The position numbers and the translations under genes are program-made. From Antedon bifida (Eukaryota; Echinodermata; Crinoidea; Comatulida; Antedonidae), in assembly GCA_963402885.1 (NCBI GenBank), contig OY727098.1, forward strand, positions 4,459,001 to 4,523,000: a DNA stretch of 64,000 nucleotides, in the 5' to 3' direction. The notes below the pieces were generated by a model that was not told the DNA's origin, ran no database searches, and worked only from the letters and a program-made list of their open reading frames with translations. Positions within the stretch are counted from its first letter, which is position 1. The number at the start of each line of letters is the position of its first letter. Below, piece by piece: positions 1 to 19,883 of the stretch.

Positions 1-107
1 AGTCTTATCCACATCAGCACTATTAGTGTAGGTAACTTGTGTATTAGTATACAAACTAGTTGTATTGTTATTCAACAAGAAAGAGTAAAGCGTTGAATGT
101 CCCTTAC

Positions 108-8438
<8,331 letters not shown>

Positions 8439-8440
8439 TC

Positions 8441-9745
8441 CTTTAAAAATATAAAAACAAAATATTATTTCAAATTTACTACAGGCCTACCGACACTCAA
8501 AAGCTAGTACCTTGTTTAGAGAGAAGGCAGCTAGAAATAAAATACTGTAATTGTTCAAAATGACTACAATGCAAGTATCTGTTCACATGACTCTCTCATG
8601 GCTGATGCCTGGTAACACAATGACTGGATTAGATGAAATTTACTTTTCAAGGACACATTAAAGCTCAGATACAGGCATCAATTTTAAATATAATATCTGG
8701 TTAATTGTACAAAATCAAATATTTGTAATAGAAATCAAGACGAAAAAAAAAAAACATGAATATCCCTTAAAATTTTAACTCAAAATTTGGCCCAGAGCTT
8801 CACATTTTTAGGCCAAAATAAATTAATACATTTTTGTGGTTTATATACAGGGCACGGTTTAACAAGATGTTTGAACTAAACAATCAATATTATTTCTATT
8901 CTATTTGTGATACTCATTCAATTTCGGTATCATCACCATCATTCATATTTACCTTCATCATAAAAATTGACTTTCTTCAATGAGAAAACAAATCAAAGGA
9001 ATACTGAATAGTTCATAGAGCCAAAGCGATATACAGAACAATATTGTTGTACCTTTTAATTGGTTTTTATTACATCCTTTTTATTGTTCAAAAAGTAAAT
9101 TGTACAATACTTTTGTAAATGCAACATTTTTAGCCATGCAGCTACTTGTAAGTTTTATACCTGACTGAATAAATAAATTATGAAGGTATGATACCTATTT
9201 TAAACAGTAATTTGGGGTCAGGATTTGCATTAATTAGAATAGTAGGCCTAGCTATGTGTATGGAGCTGTAATAAATAGTAAAACTGTACAGGGTCTAGCC
9301 TAACAGTAGCTAGTCTTTTTTGTAAGAATCAACCTTAATTAACAACACCATCCTGCTGTAGCCTACCTAGCTAGCCCTGGCCTAATTAATAAAACAATCC
9401 ATGTCCTTGTCTGGCCTTCATCTCTAGTCTCATTGTACCTGCCTGCCTGCCTGCCTGCCTGGATTGATTTGGATGTCATTTGGATTGATGAATGCAAAAA
9501 GATTAAATTTAACTTACTTATCGCCAGAACAGAATAACAATGACAGCACTAGAAAGAAAATCTGAAAGTATCAAAGCAATGATTCTCGTCACCTGGAAGA
9601 CATAAATGTTAGGATTTATCTGAAAAACTTTTGTTTTTATTGAGAAACCATTTCCAACAACCTGGCAGCAAAGAAGGCTCAGTATTACGTCACACTCGAT
9701 TCCCCACAGAATGGGTAACGATAGAGGGCGCTAGATGGGCTATTT
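8441..9745. other. ETNPPL upstream region with CCTG microsatellite
   Basis: Contains a short (CCTG)n run at about 9438-9461, the possible 5'UTR exon listed separately, and presumably the ETNPPL promoter. No TATA box at a convincing position was seen. Confidence 0.45.
9518..9592 (-). other. Possible 5'UTR exon of the ETNPPL gene
   Basis: On the minus strand an acceptor-like TTCCAG lies just upstream and a good donor (GATAA|GTAAGTT) follows at 9518/9517, about 1.1 kb upstream of the exon carrying the ETNPPL start codon. That start-codon exon itself begins at an acceptor, so at least one non-coding upstream exon is required. The choice of this segment is inference; transcription could instead start inside it. 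Confidence 0.3.
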
Positions 9746-10562
9746 CAGAGCCATATATATAAAGAGTTACGACATTGAAAATTAGAAGCCATTTTTGTGT
9801 CAAAGAATTCGCACGCTGAGGGCGCGCGCGTCTCTTTTGTATAGCGTTTTCCTATAGTTCATGCATTATTTTTAGATTTTTTTGTCTATGAAATAACGCT
9901 TATATTCCGTTTTTATTTTAGTAATTAATTTTATTAATGGTATAAATTTGGTAACATATATATATTGTGTCTATAATAACAAAAGAATAAATGCTAGGGC
10001 CTACATGCAAGTCAGGCTACATCAAAGCATGAACCAATACAAAAAACACACAAATTCACCCCTCTTTTTATACAGTATATGGCTCTCTGTGTGTTTTTGA
10101 CACAATTTTTCAGAGACTCGTTCATCATTTCATTTGTAATAATTTGCCTTTATTATTTTAATATTGTTCATACCCTATTCAATATATTAACAAATATATC
10201 CACGACACTTTATTATTTTATTTAGTCATCAAAGCATGCATTATGAATTGAAAATATTACATAATTGTTATTAATAGGACGTAGTTATGGGATGTTTCGT
10301 TCCAAAATCAATCAATCGAACTTTATAATGTACTAGCGCACGCGCGCGCAATATTCTTTGCCGCAAGTACTTCTGTACGCTGTGCACATCGATATTTCAC
10401 CGTAAAATGTGCAATTACATTTTTTTAAATATAAGAAAAAGTTTAAAGTATTTTCTTGCTCCTATACTTTACATGCAATAACGGAGACAAGTTTGACACA
10501 AATTGATCTGCATATCACGTGACTATAATCCAATGTCGTAACTCTCTCTATATATGGCTCTG
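9746..10562. mobile_element. Non-autonomous hAT-type MITE with 8-bp target duplication
   Basis: The 817-bp element begins CAGAGCCATATATA and ends TATATATGGCTCTG. The terminal inverted repeats continue for about 32 bp (left 9746-9777, right 10531-10562). It is flanked by the direct repeat GGCTATTT at 9738-9745 and 10563-10570. An 8-bp duplication with CAGRG-type ends is the hallmark of hAT transposons. Subterminal regions also show inverted similarity (GTGTCAAA/TTTGACAC and two GCGCGCGC blocks). No transposase frame is present, so mobility would need a helper. Confidence 0.87.
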
Positions 10563-11122
10563 GGCTATTTATTACACTAACTTCTATCAGAGTGATTACT
10601 CACTATATTAAGCATATTAAAAAGTGTATTGCAGAAACCTTTCATATCACTTCATGATCACAGAAAAATGAGCCACCTTCAAATCCAAGCATTTTTATAA
10701 AGTAATTTGAAATGATTAAATGATAATCTTTACTAACTTCCCAGTCCCTTTGCTATTGATTTTTGCTTCAACAAATTATTATCAGAATTCTTTACTTCAA
10801 GGAAATAAAAAAATTTAAATACATACAGAAATCAGTACTATTTATTAATAAAATAATTGCTCTTTTATAACTCATAATATAAAGTTTAATATCACATTCA
10901 AAGAAAAAATGAATTACAATAAAATATAAAACACAAAGAAACAACCAAAATAGCCCATTTTTATATGAAAAACAGTAAAAAGTTATGCACTATTAAACTG
11001 TCCTAGTGAAAGTGAATTTTCATTCATGATGAGTTGTGTTTGACACTTTACAAACGAACATTATTTCAATCAAAACGAACACATTATTTATTATAGCTAG
11101 TGTAGATGACGACCATATTTAA

Positions 11123-11290
11123 TGAGGGTGATCCATCCAGCAATTGCTGATCATTAGGGACCCTCAAACATACAGTATACAAGATGCTCTACATAAACAA
11201 AGTCTTATTACAAGTCTTTGGGAGTGGAGTTGTAATTTTGTCCTTAGAAAAAATCCTGACATGTGACGGGACTTGAACCCAGGACCCTTG
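11123..11290 (-). mobile_element. 5'-truncated tRNA-derived SINE (family B)
   Basis: On the minus strand it reads GGGTCCTGGGTTCAAGTCC (B-box-like), then CACTCCCAAAGACTTGTAAT and a tail GAGGGTCCCTAATGATCAG...ATCACCCTC. The B-box block and the middle match the full-length copy at 14317-14562; a tail-only fragment occurs at 34799-34838. The A-box half is missing. Confidence 0.7.
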
Positions 11291-11551
11291 AAGTGATACA
11301 GTAACTATAAAACTTATTTTGATTTATAGTCTAGATTTTAAACTTTCAATACCTGTACAAACAATACCAGCACTAATTCATCTGCTCATATTCAATACTG
11401 ACAATTCATGATATAAGAAGCTCTATGTTTAAATCTGAATGCAAAATTAATTACATGATGCAATGTTATCAATAAGTGATGTAATCACTATGATCTCAAT
11501 GAATGTTTGTTTCCTGTAAAAGGTGTTTTTTGGTTGATGCAAACTTGTTAA

Positions 11552-12175
11552 AGACACCTTCCCTACGTTTTTTAGATCTAATTTAAGATCACAAACTATA
11601 TTTAATGTAAAAATAATACTATATGGTCCTATTGCGATAACTTTTTTCGTCTTTAAATGGTTAAAAGTGTGAAAAATAAGTCGATTCTAATAATTATAGC
11701 GGCCCGCTATAAATCCCAAAATGCATTGCGCGCGGATTGATATTTTTGTTTTTCTTCTGTAATTCACCCACTTTTCGATCAATCGTGAGGCAAAAACAAA
11801 TGGAAGACTCCTAACTTGTCAGCGATAATACCGGGTTTCCCCAATTTGTATCAACGGAGTCTGGCAAAAATAGAAAGACAATTAATGCAGCAACTAAAAA
11901 ACGTCAGGCTAGGTATATAGCTAACGTACGATGTTCGTACGTTACCAATGTTTACCAGCTAGGCCTACAAAACTAAGCCTAGCTAGGCTAGGCCTAAGAC
12001 CGCCCACGAGAGGTCAGTCGCCGCGAGCTACTTAGGTAGTGCATAGTTTGTCACTTTTTATCATAATTTACCATAAAACGTACATTTAAGACAAGGAATG
12101 ACCTGGTTTAATGTTTTAAAAGTAATATATATGTATTATTTTTACAAAACGTCACAAATTGTAGGGAAGGTGTCT
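11552..12175. mobile_element. MITE with TTAA target duplication (piggyBac/Kolobok-like)
   Basis: A 624-bp segment bounded by TTAA at 11548-11551 and 12176-12179. The ends are perfect inverted repeats of 15 bp, AGACACCTTCCCTAC and GTAGGGAAGGTGTCT. The interior holds several TAGGCCTA-type words and no transposase frame. The superfamily is inferred from the TTAA duplication only. Confidence 0.82.
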
Positions 12176-12530
12176 TTAATCAAGAGATACCTAAAAATTG
12201 CAAAAACCCCATGTGATGGGTACAGATTGGGAATTTCAGTCAAGAATCTGATACCAGTAATAAACCAAATACTACATATAAATTGAATATACAGTACTTG
12301 CTGGTATTGAATTGAATATCTTTGTTTATTAATATAACAACATTGTAATCAAGAGGTGGAAGAATTTCCAATTGAATGAAATTGAAACCGGATATTTATC
12401 GGTAAACTTAACTACTCCCAATAAAAAGCTGCCAAATCTGTTCTATACACGCTTAGGTTGATCCAAATCATATCCGTGTTATACCCAACTTAACTGTTAG
12501 TGTGATTCTGAAATTTCACAGCTACATACA

Positions 12531-12806
12531 GATGTGGCGGAGTGTATTGGACATTGTATTATTGATCGTGAGATCGTGGTTTGAATCCAACTCTAGCTGC
12601 ATTGCTTGTATCCTTATAGGCAAGACACTTTTGCCTCTCTCCACCCAGGTGTATAAAATGGGTACCAGTTAGATCAAAACACAACTTTGCACTGATTACT
12701 AGCTGCATTATTATGGGAGTATGTTTCCATACCCGTTTGATCCAAAAAATGACCGGGGTAATAATGTCCAGCGCATTGAGAGCTTGCTTATATGCGCTAT
12801 ATAACA
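12531..12806 (+). mobile_element. Full-length tRNA-derived SINE (family A)
   Basis: The tRNA-like head begins TGTGGCGGAGTG (A box) with TGGTTTGAATCC as B box at about 12570-12581. It is followed by a conserved body with TTTTGCCTCTCTCCACCCAG and GATCAAAACACAACTTTGCA, then the tail GCGCTATATAAC. The body resembles the conserved central domain described for many metazoan SINEs (Nin-type); that family name is a recollection, not a search result. Related copies: 2081-2262 and 14075-14630. Confidence 0.8.
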
Positions 12807-12943
12807 ATGAACTATTAGTGCTAATAGAATAATCTATACTGCAATATAACTCCAATAGACTGTAATTCAACTCCGAGAAAAGAAGCATGTCAACTTTCCC
12901 ATATAAACAGTGACGTATTCTAAGTAGGTTTTACTGTTTTTGG

Positions 12944-12949
12944 TTTATT
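12944..12949 (-). terminator. Candidate polyadenylation signal of the UreD gene
   Basis: AATAAA on the minus strand about 53 bases downstream of the UreD stop codon. It is the first canonical signal after the stop. Confidence 0.55.
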
Positions 12950-13001
12950 CATATTGTTTGTTTAGCACTTGTTTCTGTATTAGAAATTACTCCTTGGCAC
13001 A

Positions 13002-16000
13002 TTAGTACTTTCCTTCAAATGGATTTCCTCCAAGACGATCATAAAAATGTTGTAGAATCTTTCCAACTTGTTCAACTGCCTATAGTGTGAATGTGATAAA
13101 AATAATTGTTAGGTACCAACATGGAAAAATGAAATATCGAAAGCGTGAGCAAATCGGGCGTTACAATTTTAAAAATTACTTCCAAATATAGAGAGTGCTA
13201 TTAAACGAAATGACCTGCATCGTTAGTATAAAAAAATGTGTATACCAGAGGCCTTTAAATGTGGCATACTAGCCTAAATGGTAAATTTATGAACTATTAT
13301 GAAGTTTTTTTAACATCATACATACAAATTGGGAGAGATTACACCTATAGTGGGAGACGACAGATTACTCGATAACTACGATAATTGGGAGATTTTTGGA
13401 GTTTGATGAAGTTAATGACCAACTGTTGACCTTTGAACCCAGTGTCATGTCATACTAACCCTGCATGCAAAAGGTCACAAGTTTGAATCCTACCAGAAAT
13501 GTTTTGATTCTATCAGAATGATATCCATTTTGATATATATCTATACGATTAAAAGATTCTGTTGCGAAAAGGAAAACTATTTTACATTTAACATTACAGC
13601 AATAATTTGGAAGTGTTTACTTACCTGTAAGGTGTTTGTGGTAGCTAGCTTAATCACCACGCCTGGTATCTTCTCATTCCCTACTGTGTACTCTAATTCA
13701 CTGATAGCCAATAATACGTTTTCATCTAACTTTTCACCTTTTGAATGAAATATAAATTTAAAACCATTAAAACCATTAAATAAACATGTTGATATTTAAT
13801 GCATCATATACAAGCTGTTTGTATTTGGTCTTCACATATTATCGATTAAGACTAATATTTTCTCATTTATAATGATTTTGCTAACTACAAACCAATCATT
13901 ATAAATGAATCATGACTCACTCATGACTGTATGGTATTATTTCATTTTTTGAAACAAGTTTAAAAGAATAATAAACAATACTTTATTCTAAACTTGACTT
14001 CACACAATTGGACAAAACTAAAAACAGAATGGATGGCAAAAGGCAAGCGCAACATAAAAGGTAGATAGACGAAGTAATAATAATAATATCCTGGATTTAT
14101 ATAGCGCCTAATGTTGTGAAACCTCTCAGCGCTGAACATTATTACCCCGGTCATTTTTTGCATCAAACACGTATGGAAACATACTCCCATAATGCAGCTA
14201 GTAATCAGCACAAAGTTGTGTCTTGATCTAACCGGGTACCCATTTATACACCTGGGTGGAGAGAGGCAAACATAAGTAAAGTATCTTGCCTAAAGCTACA
14301 AGCAATGCGGCAGAGTGGAGTTGTGGCTTGGTGGTTAGGATGCTTGGCTACCAATCTAAGGGTCCTGGGTTCAAGTCCTGTCATATGTCAGGACTTTTTC
14401 TTATGACAATTTGCAACTGCACTCCCAAAGACTTGTAATATTGTTTATGTAGAGCATCCTGTGTATATGTTTGTCGTGTAAACAGGAGAGCCACCTTTGA
14501 GAGGACAGTGATTGAGTTCACTTGTGGTTATCCTTGGCAATTTGCCTAAAATTGAAAAAAAAAGAGTTGGATTCGAACCGCGATCACACGATCAGTAGTT
14601 CAACGTCCAACACACTGCGCCACAAACCCTCAATAAGTATTGCAGAAGAGTATAAAGATTCAGAGAATTATTTTAGGATCTAGTTGAATTAGATTACAGT
14701 GTGTGCTCACGTACCTAAAGCTTGCCTCTTTCCAAAAGCATGTAACAATTGTTGACATTGTTCTATTGTGGATGTACCAATGATAACACACGTAGCGAGT
14801 ATGTTGTACTCTCGAATTGCTTCTTTTGTCGTAACTATCTTTGCTGCATCAAGTAGCAGGCAATCTTTAAAGACAAGCTTATCGTCAATGAAGACCGAGT
14901 TACTACTTTTAAAGCTAGAAAAAGCAAGCAAAACAATATAAAACAAACATTAGTTAGTATAATATAAAATATTGTTAAAATAAAATATAAATACAATGAT
15001 TTCATTGGAAACAACAACGATATTTCAAATTTTGGCTGCTTAATAGAGAAGATTTTGGGATGGATTGTCTCGACTGTTTGATCAATTAGCCCTTTCATCA
15101 TCTTAAACGCTAATCGTTGTTAGACATTGCGTGTCTCATTTGTGTTCGCCACCAGTACGTTTTTTAGCAAGCATGTGTATAGGTCCGAATGTGAAAAGTT
15201 CTGTTTCCTTTTTTATATTTGCCATCCATGTTGTTTTTGGTCTTAGCCCTTTGCTGTACCTAAAGTAACAGTTTGAGCCTGGGACAATACTCAGATCAAG
15301 GGTCTACATACCTGGTAAAATCCCATATTTCACCATTTGCCATTCTCCCTGAACTACACCAATCAAGAAGAATAAGTGAAGAATCTTTGGACATGTGAAT
15401 AACCTGAGCCAGAAGAGAAAGTATTTATGAGTACAAATTTGCACTGGATTTATTATTAGAAAATCCTATTCCAAAATGTTTAAGTTTGTTATTTATTGGC
15501 CTCTGATCGCCGTGCGTGATCAAATCGTGTCGTTCGCTGTATGGGGTACTGTACTGTACAGTGCGGACATATGTATTTTTAGACTTAGAGCAGCCTACAA
15601 CTTTCAGTTGCTTATATTGTTGCATGATACTATATTAGATTTGTTTCATTATCGATACTTTAAAATGTCTGCATTTATGGCTGGCTAAAACCTTGACACG
15701 TCTATAATGCTTATGGGATATGGTGTATATAGCAGAAGTCTATGTAACCTAAATTTTATGAATATTTTGAATTACGAACAGCAGCAGGCCCGTGCTGTAC
15801 GCAATTGCGGGGTTTTACTGTACCTGTGATTGCTTGTAAGCTGCATTTTTAAAACAAACGACTGGATCAGGTAGAATAGCAAGTAGAGCACCTGAAAGAA
15901 CTTTAGCTACTAAACACTGTTCAGTTATCAATCCATTTGGACAAATAAACACCTAAAATCAAAATATCAACCAATCAAATTCAATTAAGTGATAATTTTT

Positions 16001-16832
16001 TTAAATTTTCTTTTTAGTTTTTACAGTAGCAGGGAATGTCAACTTAGACTAGGTGGTGGAATATATTACACCTTAATGAAACAATGATGATTATGGTTAA
16101 AAATAAATTACAAAAATGGATTACAAACCTTAGTCGATGATTGGGTGGTAATAACTGATGCGCATTCTGCACCTATTTCAACGTTAAATTGCAGCTGATC
16201 TCCCTCTACTAATCCACCACCAAAACTAATGATGTAAACCCAAACACAATTGTTGGTACTTCCAAACTTTGGAACCAGTAACTTCAGCTAAAAAATATTT
16301 AGTCACAATTATTAATGTCTTTTGTTGCTTTGTGTTTACAATTGACAGGTTGTACATAGTACTGTTTGATCTGTTAGTAGAGATGAAACATTGTGGTTCG
16401 TAGCAATAATGGTATCTACATCCACCCCTATAAATCGGATAACTACAGGCTATAATTTTGTTTAAAAACCAAAAAAAAAATCTGCTTTCTACTAGGTAAA
16501 TTATTTCTTATAAATTTAACATTTATGAAAACTGTGTAAATGTGGTATAACATTTTGTAACAAATTTGAAAGTTTGTGGAGGGAAAAAACTGGATTTATA
16601 CATGGAGGTATATTTTTATACCTCCATGATTTATACAAATAAGTTTACCTAGTAGAAAATCCTTTGTATGTATCATTACTGGATAAGTATATTGAATAGT
16701 CTCTACAACAGCTTTCTTATTTCCTTGATGATCTACTAAGGCATTCTGGGATTTTGGGATCAACGTAAAATTAGCAGTTCCTTGATTCAACATCTTCGCA
16801 CACATCTCTTCCTCTTCAATTGTTGTCTCCAT
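13002..16832 (-). CDS. ureD: Urease accessory protein UreD (UreH), 7 exons, complete
   Basis: UreD works with UreF and UreG as the chaperone complex that inserts carbon dioxide and two nickel ions into apo-urease. Minus-strand exons: 16832-16680, 16287-16129, 15952-15824, 15403-15312, 14914-14715, 13737-13625 and 13079-13002 (stop TAA). They join in frame to 307 residues, within the usual 270-310 for the family. Family signatures: the YP-LKLLVP block at the exon 1-2 junction, VYIISFGGGLVEGD (about residues 68-81), the ITTQSSTKV segment crossing the exon 2-3 junction, PDPVVCFKNAAYKQSQ in exon 3, and LDWCSSGRMANGEIWDF in exon 4. This matches the plant/fungal type. Exon 1 must use the donor at 16679, because the downstream one at 16648 breaks the frame. 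The ATG lies 20 bases into an exon whose frame stays open upstream, so a further 5' exon is possible. Metazoan codon use and introns argue against bacterial contamination. Confidence 0.93.
14075..14630 (-). mobile_element. Family A SINE split by a nested SINE
   Basis: Minus-strand copy in the UreD intron between exons 14914-14715 and 13737-13625. Body and ATT-repeat tail are at 14075-14311; the tRNA-like head is at 14568-14630 (A box GTGGCGCAGTG, B box GGTTCGAATCC). The two parts are separated by the family B SINE at 14317-14562. Sequence order and the intact boxes show it was once one continuous copy. Confidence 0.82.
14317..14562 (+). mobile_element. Family B tRNA-derived SINE inserted into another SINE
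   Basis: The head contains GGTTAGGATGCTTGG (A-box region) and GGGTTCAAGTCC (B box). The body has CACTCCCAAAGACTTGTAAT and GTTTATGTAGAGCATCCTG, and it ends in an A-run. The direct repeat AGAGT at 14312-14316 and 14563-14567 is the likely target duplication within the older family A copy. Confidence 0.8.
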
Positions 16833-17186
16833 AACTATTGCACAATTATCCCTTAAAAAGAAAACTATATGATTATTTCTAAATAAAAGACTTTCGAATG
16901 AGCTGCAAGAGAGGAGGGTGAAATCTAATTTTGAACCACTAATTTTATTATTAATGGAACCTCATTGAATGTGTGGATGTGTGGATGAGACCAATCTCCT
17001 AGATAGTTGTTACCCTCACTGATAATCTGATTTAACCAAATAAATGTATCGGTAGCGCCTCAAAGTTGACCACTACAATTCACAATAGACACGGATAAAC
17101 ATGTTTGTTTCGTTACTATATGATGATCAAACGTATTCGATTCTGGAATTGCGATGGCGAGAAACTCACGTTTAACTTAAATTTTG

Positions 17187-18345
17187 TTTTTTTTTATTCA
17201 GTCAAAACCAACAGCGATAAATACCGCCACTAACAGGTTTGAAACATAAAACAATACAACATCAAAAACGGTTAACAATAAAACACAGATAAAAATATAT
17301 ATAAATATAAAAACATAGATCAGCATGCCATAAACAATTTCAATTTAAAATGTATATTAATATTAATAAAACGGGTTATGCAGGCTGTTCAAGAAGTGAA
17401 CACATAATCTTCCTCTTAAAATAACCAAGCCTGTCATTAAAAATATCAATATGATTGCTATTTAGATTATTAAATGTATATGGTAGTCTATGAAAAATTC
17501 CCCTCTTAGTACAGTCGACACGGCTAAAAGGAATATGCAATAAATGTCTATTTCGTGTACGACCAGGGATATTTAAACTAAATAGTGAAATTAATGAACA
17601 GTCATAATTATTTAGAATTTAAAATATTATTTAAAAAAACCATCTCAGATATCGTTAGACGATTGCTGACAGAATCAATGGAAAAGGCAAAATTAACACA
17701 GTTATAAGACAGGAATCACAAACTTCCGTTGAACAGCGTCGATTCGACGGGCCTGACATGAAGAAATTGAATTGAAAATTACGGAACAATATTCAAGGTG
17801 AGGACGTATAATAAAATAAAAGTGCCCTGCCATCATTCATAATCCTACAATTTCTCCATATCAAGCCCATCATTTTATTAGCTTTTGACAACACATGATT
17901 AATATGTGAACAAAAATTTAATTTACTATCAATAAAAATACCTAAATCTTTTGTACATAAACCATCTCAAGAAGATCATGTCCATTCAAATTATAATGGA
18001 AGAGCACGGGCCTTTTTTTAAGTGTTATAGATAAATATTTGCATTTATTAGCATTAAGTTTTAGTTGGTTTGACATGATCTCCCAGAGACAAATCCATGC
18101 TGCCTAGGACTTAAAGCATTAGCAACATGTGATGACAAACCATCATACACAATGCGCTCAAAAATCTTAGACATAGTAGTAGGCAATAACGAAATAGGAC
18201 GATAGATAGTTACAGATTTGGTTTTTGGAACCACTCTTTCTTGTGAAATTGGGACAATATTAGCATGTTTCCAAGATGAAGGAAAAACCCCAGAATTATA
18301 ATATAAATCAGTTTCTTGAAAGAATGAAGCTTTGAAATTTGTAAT
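17187..18345 (-). mobile_element. Decayed non-LTR retrotransposon (LINE) reverse-transcriptase fragment
   Basis: On the minus strand conceptual translation gives RT palm motifs: WKHANIVPI, then YRPISLLPTTMSKIFERIV and SPRQHGF. After a jump it gives the thumb region QLKLNANKCKYLSI, LGIFIDSKLNF and LEYCSVIFNS. The segment that should carry the catalytic YxDD box is deleted between the two parts (near 18085), and frameshifts and stops follow. It ends in a poly-A tract (T-run at 17187-17195 on the plus strand), as expected for target-primed insertion. The style is Jockey/CR1-like. It is 5' truncated and non-functional. Confidence 0.8.
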
Positions 18346-18469
18346 ATACCATTAATTATTAATGATCCTAATAATCAATTCCAAGCAGGTGGCTGCTCTC
18401 TGGCATGGTGGTAGGTATCTGGTGATATCTCTGGTGGTGTTTAGTCTAGGAGGAGGACCCTCGAACATG

Positions 18470-19034
18470 GTTCAGGGACGATTCGGCCCTGAGACGATTC
18501 GGCCCGGGACTATTCGGCCCACTTTTGGTGCCGAAACGTCTCACTTTAGACCAAATTCATATTAATTTTTTTGGGTATTTATCAAGTTTTTAAAGGTGTT
18601 TTACAATCCGTATTTTATTGATATTGACAATTTTGATATAATATATATAATAAATTACTAAAAAACGTAATTTTATATTCAATTTATTACTTCGAAAACC
18701 TTGTTTATTTCGTGCATTCGCCAAGCGGCCAACAGAGGGCGTAACTTTTTTACATCGTTCGCATGACTAAAAATTTATCATTTTCGACAATGTTTTCAAA
18801 ATGTTTGCTTTATTGCATCTTTATCCCTAGTAGTACTACCCCATAGTCTCTCTGGAAATAAAGTTTGGGGAAAAAGCTTATTTTATGCTTATAAAATGCA
18901 TATCAAAGCCGATAAATTTAAGTGTGCCGAATCGTCTCAGGGCCGAATCGTCCCGGGCCGAATAGTCCCGGGCCGAATCGTCCCAGGGCCGAATCGTCCC
19001 GGGCCGAATCGTCTCAGGGCCGAATCGTCCCGTT
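18470..19034. mobile_element. 565-bp fold-back element with GGCCGAATCGTC-repeat ends and 13-bp flanking repeats
   Basis: The left end carries three units GGGACGATTCGGCCC / GAGACGATTCGGCCC / GGGACTATTCGGCCC. The right end carries about six inverted units, GGGCCGAATCGTCCC with CGTCTC and AGTCCC variants, in matching order. The core is AT-rich. ACCCTCGAACATG is present directly on both sides (18457-18469 and 19035-19047), consistent with a 13-bp target duplication. No protein is encoded. The long duplication does not fit the common cut-and-paste classes, so I leave the class open. Confidence 0.72.
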
Positions 19035-19047
19035 ACCCTCGAACATG

Positions 19048-19883
19048 CATCATTCATACACCTCCATGTTCAGACAATTTGTTTTTTTTTTACAAGTAGG
19101 CCTATGACGTCATGAGCTCATGATATATGGACGCCCTCTTTAGTTTCTGCCTTAACCTAGTATAGTATTAGTAATAGTAGAGTTTAGAGGAAAAAAATAA
19201 TATAGGCTAGGCCTAATAGAAAATTCATAATAGTTGGAAAATTGTAACTCTCTAAATTTAGTTCTTGTAGTAGTTGTAATTCTTTGTATTGCCTATGCCT
19301 AGGCCGTAGTTCAAAGTTAATATTATTTGTTGATCTTTAATACAAACTGCGCACTGCACTCTCTCTGCATGCTCTCTCTGTGTACAATTTTCTGGAAAAT
19401 TCCATCAGCCCCCATAATACACAAACAAGGGAGGGGAGTTTCGCTTTTGCAAATACTGTAATACACATAGCTTATATTTACAGGCCTAATACAGGCCGTT
19501 TTATGTTAAATCTATAAACAAATTTCGAAGTTCAATGAAGATTATCATGGTTTATTTTTAAAATGTATAATGTGTTTTGTTTTACATTTACAGAGAATGC
19601 CCATGTGAAATTGGAATCGTCCATTTTTTATTCAGAAACCATTTTACATTTTTAGTTGCATACGCATTTAAAATAGTTCTGAAAATATTTATTTTAAAAT
19701 ATAGTAATTAAACCATATTTCGATAAAAAATAAACTTTGAATAAATAGAAATTTATTGAATATTTAAAAATATTCTATTATTGATATTCAATTGTGTTGT
19801 TTATATCACAAAACTCTCATTCATATTTTTATTTTGTGCTGCGGTCAACTTCCGCCAATTTGTGCACATAGCTAGCTAGGCTC
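19048..19883. other. AT-rich spacer upstream of cyclophilin
   Basis: AT-rich sequence with TAGGCCTA-type words and one TGACGTCA (CRE-like) near 19106. No gene or well-bounded repeat seen. The distal part of the cyclophilin promoter is presumably here. Confidence 0.5.

Noticed and set aside
16647-16649. Donor at 16648 as the end of UreD exon 1
   Set aside because: It would end exon 1 in phase 1 while exon 2 starts in phase 0; the donor at 16679 keeps frame and restores the YP-LKLL family block.
13002-16832. Bacterial contamination as source of UreD
   Set aside because: The gene has six introns with animal-like splice sites, SINEs in its introns, and sits between two other animal genes.
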